DNA of 64,000 nt from Mycolicibacterium thermoresistibile (lineage in GTDB: Bacteria; Actinomycetota; Actinomycetes; Mycobacteriales; Mycobacteriaceae), in the NCBI RefSeq assembly GCF_900187065.1, contig NZ_LT906483.1:4154001-4218000 (forward strand), written 5' to 3'. Shown in pieces: positions 40,944 through 48,771 of this stretch (the stretch's first letter is position 1; the number at the start of each line of letters is the position of its first letter). The notes beneath the pieces were generated by a model that saw only the letters and a list, made by a program, of their open reading frames with translations, did no database searches and was not told the DNA's origin. The position numbers and the translations under genes were made by a program.

Positions 40944-41555
40944 TCAAGCGTACGGTGCCAGCACGTCGATCACGTCGATCAACGTCGAACGCGCCGTCGC
41001 CCGCGGACCGTCCCCGTCGCCGACCAGGGCCGCGACCACCGCCCCGTCGACCGCGCACACCAACGCGCTGACCAGTTCGGGGCGCACCGCGCGGCCGGAC
41101 CGCTCCACCACCTTGACCACGGCGTCGGTGCGCTGCTTGCGGATCTGCCGCTGGATGTCGCGCAGCGCCGGCTGCCGGGCGCAGGCGATGTAGCGCTCGT
41201 AGCGGGAGATCAGCTCCTCGGTGGCGGTGATGCCCGAGGCGGTGCCGACCAGCACGTCGACCAGCACGTCGGCGGTGGTCTCGGCGCCGCGGCGGCGCCG
41301 GGCCACCGCCGCCACCCGCTGCTCGAGCTGCCGGGTCTCCCGGGCGCCGATATGGGTGACGGCCTGCACGATCAGATCGTCGAGCGAGGAGAAGTAGTAG
41401 GTGGTCGACGCCAGCGGCAGCCCGGCCCGCCGGGCCACCGCCCGGTGCCGCACCGCGTCGAAGCCGCCTTCACACAGCAGCTCGGCGGCCGCACTGATCA
41501 GTGCGTCCCGCCGCCGCTCTCCCTTCGGAGTCACCGCTGCCGTCACGTTTAGCAT
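40944..41555 (-). CDS. TetR-family regulator (Rv0775-like)
   Basis: A 203-residue TetR regulator. The N-terminal RRDALISAAAELLCEGGFDAVRH and TTYYFSSLDDLI are the helix-turn-helix; the C-terminal ligand domain is helical. Directly upstream, imperfect arms ATGCTGC (41554-41560) and GCGGCAT (41574-41580) overlap its start and could be an auto-operator. Likely target: itself and the APC transporter that follows. Confidence 0.88.
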   Translation of the reverse strand: MLNVTAAVTPKGERRRDALISAAAELLCEGGFDAVRHRAVARRAGLPLASTTYYFSSLDDLIVQAVTHIGARETRQLEQRVAAVARRRRGAETTADVLVDVLVGTASGITATEELISRYERYIACARQPALRDIQRQIRKQRTDAVVKVVERSGRAVRPELVSALVCAVDGAVVAALVGDGDGPRATARSTLIDVIDVLAPYA

Positions 41556-41641
41556 GCTGCCAGCAATAACGCTGCGGCATGGAGCTTTCGACGGAACACT
41601 CAGCGATCACTCAGCCGGGTGCGGGCCGGCGCCGGCCGCCG

Positions 41642-42184
41642 TCAGCCGACTTCGGCGCAGACCAGTTTCGGTTCGTGGTGATCGCCCTCGCCGCCGGCCT
41701 CGTGCACGACGACGGTGAGCGCCTCGCCGTCGGGCAGCGGCCGGTCCACCTCGGTGACGGCGAATCCGCTGCCGACCGCGTCGCTGGTGAAGGTCAGGTG
41801 CACCTCGTTGGGCGGCATGTCGTCACCGTTCGGGTCGAACTTGAAGTGCGGGCCACCGGGATCCGGCGCGTCACACGGCGAGGTGTGCAGATGGGCCACG
41901 TAGTCCACCCGGGGGCCCAGGCCGAACATCGTGAGCGTCACCGTCGCGCCTTCGGGGGTGCGCACCTGCTCGGCGACGCCGCCGATCTCCTCGGCGCCGG
42001 CCGGGGCGTCCGGCACGGGCGCGAACTCACCGCGCAGCGTCACGGCGTCGGTCTCGGCCTCGACGGAGGTGGTGGTCTCTCCGGTGTCCGGGGCGGCCTC
42101 CTCGCTGTCACCGCCGCCGCAGGCGGCCAGCGGCAGCGTCAGGGCCGCCAATGCACCGAGCGCCAAACGGGTTCGTGTGGTCAT
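41642..42184 (-). CDS. Lipoprotein with reduced, possibly Cu-only, superoxide dismutase fold
   Basis: A 180-residue exported lipoprotein (lipobox LAAC, Cys22). The C-terminal domain resembles Cu/Zn SOD: AHLH gives His98 and His100, GGPHFKF gives His113 and VVVHE gives His161, the four copper-type histidines; Cys104 and Cys176 could form the SOD disulfide. The zinc loop is shortened and the electrostatic loop with the catalytic Arg is missing, as in Cu-only SODs. It begins one base after purD and is probably cotranscribed. Confidence 0.65.
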   Translation of the reverse strand: MTTRTRLALGALAALTLPLAACGGGDSEEAAPDTGETTTSVEAETDAVTLRGEFAPVPDAPAGAEEIGGVAEQVRTPEGATVTLTMFGLGPRVDYVAHLHTSPCDAPDPGGPHFKFDPNGDDMPPNEVHLTFTSDAVGSGFAVTEVDRPLPDGEALTVVVHEAGGEGDHHEPKLVCAEVG

Positions 42185-42185
42185 C

Positions 42186-43478
42186 TCAAGACTCCTTCTG
42201 TCGGGTGCCGGGCAGTTCGATGCGGTTCTCCGCCGCAGCGAGGGCGATATCGGACCGAAAGTGGCTGCCGGGCAACCGAATCGATTTGATCACCCGGTAG
42301 GCCTGGTCCCGGGCGGCGGCCAGGTCCTCGCCGGTGCCCACGATGGACAGCACCCGCCCGCCCGCCGACACCACCGAGCCGTCGGAGCCGCGCGCCGTCC
42401 CCGCGTGCAGCACGCCGTCGGCCTCGGCCCCGACGATCACATCGCCGACGCGGGGACGTCCTGGATAGTTCTCGGCGGCCAGCACCACCGTCACCGCGGC
42501 GCCGTCGCGCCAGCGCAGGGCGGGCTGCTCGGCCAGCCGCCCGGTGGCGACGGCGTGCAGCAGCTGCCCCAGCGGGGATTCCAGCAGTGCGAGCACGGCC
42601 TGGGTCTCGGGATCGCCGAAGCGGCAGTTGAACTCGACCACCGCGGGTCCGGCGGAGGTGATCGCGAGCCCGGCGTACAACACCCCCGAGAACGGGCTTC
42701 CGCGCCGGACCAACTCGGCGGCAACGGGTTTCACGATGTCATCGACGATCCGGGTGACGGTCTGATCGGGCAGCCACGGCAGCGGCGCGCAGGCGCCCAT
42801 ACCGCCGGTGTTCGGCCCGGCGTCGCCGTCACCGACGCGTTTGAAGTCCTGCGCGGGCAGCATCGGCACCACGGTCTCGCCGTCGACCAGGCACAGCAGC
42901 GAGACCTCCGGGCCGTCCAGGAAGGTCTCCAGCAACACCGGGTGCCCGGCGTCGAGCAGGGCGGCGGCGTGGGCGCGGGCCGCCGCGCGGTCCGCGGTCA
43001 CCACCACACCCTTGCCGGCGGCCAGGCCGTCGTCCTTGACCACCCACGCGGGGTCACCGGCCGGGGGCCCGAACCGGTCCAGGGCGGCGTCCAGATGGGC
43101 GGGGTTGTCGATGAGTTCGCTGCCGGCGGTGCGCACCCCGGCGGCGGTCATCACGTCCTTGGCGAACGATTTCGACCCCTCGATGCGGGCCGCCTCCCTG
43201 GTCGGGCCGAAGCAGGCGATGCCCGCCGCGCGCACCGCATCGGCAACGCCGAGCACCAGCGGCACCTCGGGTCCGATCACCACCAGGTCCGCCTGGATCT
43301 CCTTGGCGAGTCGGGCGACCGCGTCACCGGAGGCGATGTCGACGTCGTACTGGTCGGCGATGGCGGCGGTGCCCGCGTTACCCGGCGCGATGGCGAGGCT
43401 GTCCACGCCGGGGTCGCGCCGCAGCGCCATCAGTAGGGCGTGTTCACGAGCTCCTGAGCCGATTACGAGGACGCGCAC
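42186..43478 (-). CDS. purD: Phosphoribosylamine-glycine ligase (GAR synthetase)
   Basis: A 430-residue ATP-grasp enzyme adding glycine to phosphoribosylamine. VLVIGSGAREHALL is the N-domain, KDDGLAAGKGVVV the ATP-binding region, and GPNTGGMGACAP and EFNCRFGDPETQ the active site. GTG at 43478 is the known N-terminus. A possible TAGGGT -10 box lies about 8 bases upstream. Confidence 0.97.
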   Translation of the reverse strand: MRVLVIGSGAREHALLMALRRDPGVDSLAIAPGNAGTAAIADQYDVDIASGDAVARLAKEIQADLVVIGPEVPLVLGVADAVRAAGIACFGPTREAARIEGSKSFAKDVMTAAGVRTAGSELIDNPAHLDAALDRFGPPAGDPAWVVKDDGLAAGKGVVVTADRAAARAHAAALLDAGHPVLLETFLDGPEVSLLCLVDGETVVPMLPAQDFKRVGDGDAGPNTGGMGACAPLPWLPDQTVTRIVDDIVKPVAAELVRRGSPFSGVLYAGLAITSAGPAVVEFNCRFGDPETQAVLALLESPLGQLLHAVATGRLAEQPALRWRDGAAVTVVLAAENYPGRPRVGDVIVGAEADGVLHAGTARGSDGSVVSAGGRVLSIVGTGEDLAAARDQAYRVIKSIRLPGSHFRSDIALAAAENRIELPGTRQKES

Positions 43479-43507
43479 AGTTCTCAACCCTAATGGCACA
43501 GCCAGGC

Positions 43508-43532
43508 CATACACCTTCACCATTAGTGTATG
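43508..43532. promoter_or_regulatory. Palindrome between purD and the P450 gene, possible TetR operator
   Basis: CATACAC (43508-43514) and GTGTATG (43526-43532) are exact complements with an 11-base spacer. The site lies in the divergent promoter region, 45 bases before the P450 start, and overlaps a plausible -10 box. The TetR gene at 44868 is the obvious candidate ligand. Confidence 0.5.
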
Positions 43533-43577
43533 GTCGGTGTCGAGCGTGTCCCGTGTCACACGAAGGAGGTGGTCGCC

Positions 43578-44837
43578 ATGTCGGCAGCCCACAGCAGCCC
43601 CGCCCTCGGTCAGAGCCCATTCGGCGCCGGTTTCGATTTCACCGATCCGGACGTTCTGCTCCGCGGTATCCCGGTCCGTGAGTTCGCCGAGCTGCGCAAG
43701 ACCGCGCCGGTGTGGTGGTGCGAGCAGCCCGAGACGATCTTCGGCGACACCGGTTACTGGGTGATCAGCCGCCACGAGGACATCAAGAACATCTCGCGCA
43801 ACAGCGATCTGTGGTCGACCAACCGCAAGGGTGCGGTGATGGTGATGCCGGAGGGCGCCACCCCCGAACAGCTCGAGCTCACCAAGGCGCTGCTGATCAA
43901 CCACGACCCGCCGGAACACACCCGGCTGCGCAAGCTCGTCTCGCGGCTGTTCACCCCGCGCGCGGTGGCCGAACTGGAGTCGAAGCTGGCCGTGGCCGCC
44001 CGCGACATCGTCGCCCGGGCCCGGGAGCGGGGCAGCGGCAACTTCGTCGAGGACATCGCGATGAATCTGCCGCTGCTGGCGATCGCCGATCTGATCGGGG
44101 TTCCCGAGGAGGACCGGGAGAAGGTCTTCCACTGGTCGAACTGCATCATCAACACCGACGACCCGGACTTCGACTCGGATCCGACGGCGGCCAATGCCGA
44201 GCTGATGGGCTATGCGTACACCATGGCCGAGCAGCGCCGCCGCCATCCGCAGGACGACATCGTGACCCGGCTGGTGCAGGCCGACCTGGAGGACGGCAGC
44301 GGTGAGGCGCTGGGCGAGGTCGAGTTCGCGTTCTTCGTGATCCTGCTGGCGGTGGCCGGCAACGAGACCACCCGCAACGCGATGACGCACGGGATGAACG
44401 CGTTCTTCGAGAACCCGGATCAGTGGGAGCTGTTCAAGCGGGAACGGCCGGAGACCGCGATCGACGAGATCGTGCGGTGGTCCACACCGGTGCACTGCTT
44501 CCAGCGCACCGCGCTGGCCGATGTCGAGATCGGTGGGGTGACGATCCGGGAAGGCGAGCGCGCGGGCCTGTTCTACAGCTCGGCCAACTACGACGAGGAG
44601 GTCTTCGACCGGCCGTTCGAGTTCGACATCCTGCGCGACCCGAACCCGCACCTGGGGTTCGGCGGACACGGCGCGCATTACTGCATCGGCGCCAACCTGG
44701 CCCGCATGGAGATCAAACTGATCTTCAACGAGATCGCCGATCAGATCCCTGACATCGCCAAACTGTCCGAGCCGGTGCGGCTGCGGTCGGGCTGGCTCAA
44801 CGGTGTGAAGGAGCTGAGGGTCTCCTACGTGGGCTAG
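43578..44837 (+). CDS. Cytochrome P450, CYP125/CYP188-like
   Basis: A 419-residue P450. FGGHGAHYCIGANLARME holds the heme-ligating Cys369, and LAVAGNETTRN the I-helix motif. The C-terminal RSGWLNGVKELRV is like steroid C26-hydroxylases of the CYP125 group, so a sterol side chain or similar lipid is plausible. AAGGAGGT precedes the ATG. It is followed 30 bases later by a TetR gene. It is not in the M. tuberculosis order as I recall it. Confidence 0.85.
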   Translation: MSAAHSSPALGQSPFGAGFDFTDPDVLLRGIPVREFAELRKTAPVWWCEQPETIFGDTGYWVISRHEDIKNISRNSDLWSTNRKGAVMVMPEGATPEQLELTKALLINHDPPEHTRLRKLVSRLFTPRAVAELESKLAVAARDIVARARERGSGNFVEDIAMNLPLLAIADLIGVPEEDREKVFHWSNCIINTDDPDFDSDPTAANAELMGYAYTMAEQRRRHPQDDIVTRLVQADLEDGSGEALGEVEFAFFVILLAVAGNETTRNAMTHGMNAFFENPDQWELFKRERPETAIDEIVRWSTPVHCFQRTALADVEIGGVTIREGERAGLFYSSANYDEEVFDRPFEFDILRDPNPHLGFGGHGAHYCIGANLARMEIKLIFNEIADQIPDIAKLSEPVRLRSGWLNGVKELRVSYVG

Positions 44838-44854
44838 CCATCCCGCCCACGCAG

Positions 44855-44860
44855 TAGCAT
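44855..44860 (+). promoter_or_regulatory. Probable -10 box (TAGCAT) of the TetR gene at 44868
   Basis: TAGCAT ends 7 bases before the ATG at 44868; no Shine-Dalgarno is seen, so the regulator may have its own leaderless promoter inside the short gap after the P450 gene. Confidence 0.45.
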
Positions 44861-44867
44861 TCCCACC

Positions 44868-45467
44868 ATGCGCACCCACGGCTGGGGCGGTTCGGCGCCG
44901 GCCAGTGACGAGGAGGCGATCGCGCGGATCCTCGAGGCCGCCAAGCGGACCATCGAGGAGCGCGGCGCCGAGTTCAGCATCGCCGACGTCGCCCGAGCCG
45001 TCGGGGTGACCCGGCAGACGGTGTACCGGTATTTCCCCAGCACCGACGCCCTGCTGGTGGCGGCGGCCATGCATGCGGCCGGTGACTTCCTGGACCGGCT
45101 GGCGGTCCACCTGCAGGGCATCACCGATCCGGTGGAGGCGGTCGCCGAGGCGATCGCCACCACCCTGGAGTGGCTGCCCGAGGACACACACATCGGGCTG
45201 CTGGTGGCGCCGGGCCGGCCCACCGCGCACACCGAGTCGGTGACCTCCGATGTGGCGATCGACTTCGCCAACAGGATGTTGCGCCGGTTCGACGTGGACT
45301 GGGCGGCGGTCGGCTACTCCGACGCCGACCTCGACGAGCTCGCCGAGCACCTGCTGCGGGTCATCCAGTCGTTCGTCATCGATCCGGGCCGGCCGCCGCG
45401 GGACGGCCAGAGCCTGCGCGCCTACCTGCGCCGGTGGGTCGGCGCGGCGGTCACCGGAGCACGGTGA
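44868..45467 (+). CDS. TetR-family regulator next to the CYP125/188-like gene
   Basis: A 199-residue TetR protein. ISIADVARAVGVTRQ-type HTH is seen as FSIADVARAVGVTRQTVYRYFP (residues about 37-58). The ligand domain is helical and ends in LRRWVGAAVTG. It follows the P450 and overlaps the convergent gene by 17 bases. The palindrome at 43508 may be its operator. Confidence 0.88.
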   Translation: MRTHGWGGSAPASDEEAIARILEAAKRTIEERGAEFSIADVARAVGVTRQTVYRYFPSTDALLVAAAMHAAGDFLDRLAVHLQGITDPVEAVAEAIATTLEWLPEDTHIGLLVAPGRPTAHTESVTSDVAIDFANRMLRRFDVDWAAVGYSDADLDELAEHLLRVIQSFVIDPGRPPRDGQSLRAYLRRWVGAAVTGAR

Positions 45468-46689
45468 GCGGCAACGACTTGCGCGGCTGAAACTCGAACG
45501 TCGCGCCGCCGCTGACCTTCGCCACCGCGACCTCGCCGAATTCCTCGGCGGGGGTGCCGGTTTCGAATATCCTGGCGGTCCATCCGTCGGCGCCGCCGGT
45601 GAGCTCCACATCGAGGCGGGGGTCCACCGCCCGCACGATGGCCTGCAGGGGTCGCGGCTCACCGGGGTTGACCAGCGACACCCACGCCCCGTCCTGATGC
45701 GCCGGCGACCGGCGCACGGTCAGCACGTCCGGCCCGAACTCGGCGTCGACGTAGGCGGCGGGGTTGACCAGCGGATGCAGTTCGAGCACCCGGCGCGCGC
45801 CCTCGACACCGCCGGGCAGCCCGAGCGCGCGGTGGATCCGCTCGGCGCCCAGCCCCGCCACGCCGATCAGCTGTCTGGTACAGATGTCGGTGGCCAGGTC
45901 GGTGTCGGAGCCGGCCCGGTTGCCGACCGCGATCACGAACGACAGGTTCAGCAGGTGCATCTGCACGCACACCTCGTCGGCGATGCGCACCAGCGCCGAA
46001 TGGGAGAACGCCCCGAAATCAAGATCGCTGAGCAGCGGGCCGGCGTAGTCGTTCTCGCCGTCGCCGCCGGGATCGATGGGGTCGAGTTCCAGTGTCGCGG
46101 CGCGGGTTCGGCGCATCACCTCGAGCACCGGGTGGTCCGCGACCTCCGGGTTGCTGTCATCGATGGTCACCGTCCACGCGCAGTGCGGGTGACGGTCGGC
46201 GGGTTGGCGGGGCGGCCGGTGGATGGGCCGGATCTGCGCCCGCCGGTTGGTCGCCACCGCGGTGGCGTCGAAGGTCGGATCCTCGATGTCGTGGCACATG
46301 CCGCGCACATAGTCCTCGCCCATCGGTTCGACGTCGAGCAGGGCGCCGCAGTGGTCCAGGTGGAACTCGCCGTGGTACCGGTCGTGCACGGTGTAGCGGA
46401 AGTCCATGAACTGCGGTGGCGCGCCGATGTCGAGCTGCATCCCCTTGAAGATGGTGACGACGTCGTCGCCCTCGAAGTCCAGTGCGCGCTGCATCCGTTT
46501 GGTGTAGATCGGGCTTGCGCCCATCCACTCCTCGATCGCGATCTGCAGCATCTCCTCGCGACCGAAACTACTGATGCACCAGGCCATTCCGGACCTGTCG
46601 ATCATCTGGCCGATGAGCAGCAGCTCGGGCACGAGCACGGCCAGCTGCTCGCGCGTCAGCGTGGCGTACCTACTGGTCATGCTGGTCAT
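45451..46689 (-). CDS. Unrecognised 412-residue protein of the dehydrogenase cluster
   Basis: A soluble protein I do not recognise. Residues about 85-170 are unusually rich in His, Asp and Cys (DFRYTVHDRYHGEFHLDHCG, then GMCHDIEDPTFDATAV), which suggests a metal or small-acid binding site. No membrane span or signal peptide. The ATG at 46689 has GGTGAG upstream and overlaps the end of the carboxymuconolactone-decarboxylase-like gene; ATG 46680 is an alternative. It is the last gene of the aldehyde dehydrogenase-SDR-dehydrogenase operon, so it probably acts on the same substrate series. Confidence 0.7.
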   Translation of the reverse strand: MTSMTSRYATLTREQLAVLVPELLLIGQMIDRSGMAWCISSFGREEMLQIAIEEWMGASPIYTKRMQRALDFEGDDVVTIFKGMQLDIGAPPQFMDFRYTVHDRYHGEFHLDHCGALLDVEPMGEDYVRGMCHDIEDPTFDATAVATNRRAQIRPIHRPPRQPADRHPHCAWTVTIDDSNPEVADHPVLEVMRRTRAATLELDPIDPGGDGENDYAGPLLSDLDFGAFSHSALVRIADEVCVQMHLLNLSFVIAVGNRAGSDTDLATDICTRQLIGVAGLGAERIHRALGLPGGVEGARRVLELHPLVNPAAYVDAEFGPDVLTVRRSPAHQDGAWVSLVNPGEPRPLQAIVRAVDPRLDVELTGGADGWTARIFETGTPAEEFGEVAVAKVSGGATFEFQPRKSLPLTVLR

Positions 46690-47131
46690 GGATCGTCTCA
46701 CCGGAATGCATCCGCACCGCCGCGTCGACATTCGCCTTGCGGTCCTCACCCTTGCCCTCGGCGGCGGCCTTGCGCCGGTTCTTGATCACCTTGCTGACCG
46801 CGCCGTCGAGCTTGGAGCCCAGCGGGAAGCCGAGGTAGTGGGTGAGGAAGACAGCCATCTCCTTGAGTTCGTCCTCGGTCAGCTCGCCGTTGGCCAGCGC
46901 GGCGTTGGCCTGGATCTCGGCCAGGTCGGAGTTGCCGACGGCCGTCACCGCGGTCAGCGTCATGATCCGCTTGTCCCGCATGGACAGACCCGGGCGGGTC
47001 CAGATGGTGCCGAAGAGGTGGTCGACGGTGAGGTCGAAGTACGGATCGCCCTCGATGTTCGGCATCTCCCAGCCGTAGACCTCGTTCATCTTCTCGAGGC
47101 CCCTGCGGCGCAGCTCGTCCATCTGACTCAC
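46670..47131 (-). CDS. Carboxymuconolactone decarboxylase-like (AhpD-fold) protein
   Basis: A 153-residue helical protein of the CMD group, like Rv0771. LFGTIWTRPGLSMRDKRIMTLTAVTAVG is split across the core helices of the family. The AhpD CxxC pair is absent, so it is not a thiol peroxidase partner. GTG at 47131 overlaps the upstream dehydrogenase stop as GTGA. Confidence 0.85.
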   Translation of the reverse strand: MSQMDELRRRGLEKMNEVYGWEMPNIEGDPYFDLTVDHLFGTIWTRPGLSMRDKRIMTLTAVTAVGNSDLAEIQANAALANGELTEDELKEMAVFLTHYLGFPLGSKLDGAVSKVIKNRRKAAAEGKGEDRKANVDAAVRMHSGETIHDQHDQ

Positions 47132-47976
47132 TCCTTCGTGTGTGGCACGCCCAGCGCGGCGGCCAGGTTCTGCAGGGCGATCCGCGCCAGCGGCAGGTCG
47201 ACCCCGGTCTGCCGGCCCAGATCCAGCGCCAGGCTCAGGTCCTTCTCCCCCAGCCCGCGGGTGTGGGTGAACGCCTCGTAGAGCCAGTGGTCGGGCTCGA
47301 GGTCGCGCATGTCCTCCCGCACGATGATGGCGCCGGGCCCGCCGCTCTGGGCGTCGCTGTGGCGCACCACCCGTCCCAGTGCCTGCAGGCTCAGCCCGGC
47401 CGCCTCGGCTAGTTCCATCGCCTCGCAGGCCGCCACGTAGCTGGTGAACGTCAACATGTTGCGGGCCAGTTTCATCCGGGTGCCCGCGCCGGGTTCGCCG
47501 GCGTGCACGACGAGCGAGGCGAACCGTTTGAAGGCGGGTTTGATCCGCTCGTAGACGTCGCGGTCGGCGCCGACCATCACCGCCAGTTCGCCCTTCTCCG
47601 CCGCGCCGCCGCCACCGCTGACCGGTGCGTCGACGAGGTGAATGTCTTTCGGCCGCAACTGCTCGGCGAGTTCGACCGCGGTCTCGGGGCGGATCGTGGA
47701 GTGGATCGCGATGACGGTGCCGGGTCCGGCGCCGGCGGCCAGTTCGTCGACCACCGCGCGCACCTGCTCGTCGTCGAGCACGGTGACGCTGATGATGTCG
47801 GCCTTCGCGACGTCGGCGACGCTGTCGGCGAGGTTGGCGCCGACCTCGGCCAGCGGCGTCATCGCCTCGGTCCGCACGTCGTAGACGATGAGCCCGCCGG
47901 GCCAGTCGACGAGGCGTTTGGCCATCGGCGCGCCCATGTTGCCGAGGCCGATGTACCCGAGCTTGAGGTCACTCAT
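47128..47976 (-). CDS. 3-hydroxyisobutyrate dehydrogenase-family oxidoreductase
   Basis: A 282-residue beta-hydroxyacid dehydrogenase (Rv0770-like). LGYIGLGNMGAPMAKRL is the NAD-binding motif, DAPVSGGGGAAEKGEL the substrate loop and KLARNM carries the catalytic lysine. It is coupled upstream (ATGA) to the SDR and downstream (GTGA) to the CMD-like gene. Confidence 0.9.
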   Translation of the reverse strand: MSDLKLGYIGLGNMGAPMAKRLVDWPGGLIVYDVRTEAMTPLAEVGANLADSVADVAKADIISVTVLDDEQVRAVVDELAAGAGPGTVIAIHSTIRPETAVELAEQLRPKDIHLVDAPVSGGGGAAEKGELAVMVGADRDVYERIKPAFKRFASLVVHAGEPGAGTRMKLARNMLTFTSYVAACEAMELAEAAGLSLQALGRVVRHSDAQSGGPGAIIVREDMRDLEPDHWLYEAFTHTRGLGEKDLSLALDLGRQTGVDLPLARIALQNLAAALGVPHTKE

Positions 47977-48722
47977 CGGATGATCTGCCCGCCGTCCACG
48001 TTGAAGATCTGCCCGGTGATCCACTTGGCCTGATCCGACAGCAGGAACAGGCACATGCCGACCAGATCCTCGGGTTCACCCAGGCGCGACAACGGGATTC
48101 GCTTCACGATGTCGTCGACCATCTCCTTCGGGGTGGTCGACCGGTTGGCCTCGGTGTCGATGGGCCCCGGCGCGATCGCGTTGACGCGGATGTTCTGCCC
48201 GCCGAGTTCGGTGGCCAGCTGCTGGGTGAGGCTGTTGAGGCCCGCCTTGGCCAGTCCGTAGTAGTTCGAGTACAGCCACGCCGCGGTCGACGACTGGTTG
48301 ACGATCGCACCGCCGCCGCGTTTGGCCATCTTCTTGTACACCGCCCGGGTGCACACCAGCGCACCGTCGAGGTTCACGCTCATGAACCTCTTGTAGTAGT
48401 CCCAGTCGACGGTGATCAGGAAGTCCAGCTTCATCCCGCCGAAGATCGCGGCGTTGTTGACCAGGTAGTCGATGCCGCCGAACTCCGAGACCGTCTGCGC
48501 GGCCATCTCTTCGGCCGACTCCGGGTCGGACACGTCGACGGGCACCGCCAGCGCGTCGCCGCCCTCACCCTTGATGCCGTCGGCGACCTTCTGGGCGCCT
48601 TCGGTGTTGATGTCGGCCACCACCACCGCCGCGCCCTCGCGGGCCAGCGCCTCGGCGTAGGCCTGGCCGATACCGCCACCGGCTCCCGTGACGATCGCGA
48701 CCTTGTCGTCGAACTGCCCCAT
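47973..48722 (-). CDS. Short-chain dehydrogenase/reductase (Rv0769-like)
   Basis: A 249-residue classical SDR. TGAGGGIGQAYA binds NAD(P), NNAAIFGG is the strand-4 motif, and NQSSTAAW with YYGLAKAG gives the Ser and YxxxK catalytic residues. The ATG at 48722 follows GAGGAG. Part of the four-overlap chain from SDR to the unknown protein. Confidence 0.92.
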   Translation of the reverse strand: MGQFDDKVAIVTGAGGGIGQAYAEALAREGAAVVVADINTEGAQKVADGIKGEGGDALAVPVDVSDPESAEEMAAQTVSEFGGIDYLVNNAAIFGGMKLDFLITVDWDYYKRFMSVNLDGALVCTRAVYKKMAKRGGGAIVNQSSTAAWLYSNYYGLAKAGLNSLTQQLATELGGQNIRVNAIAPGPIDTEANRSTTPKEMVDDIVKRIPLSRLGEPEDLVGMCLFLLSDQAKWITGQIFNVDGGQIIR

Positions 48723-48771
48723 CAGCGTTCTCCTCTGCTCCCGAAAGCCACATTCACCGCCGTGGCCACCC

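Noticed and set aside
43479..45662. Minus-strand extension of the purD frame to over 1100 codons
   Set aside because: The frame is merely open; it is antisense to a clear P450 and a TetR gene, and purD has a well-supported GTG at 43478.
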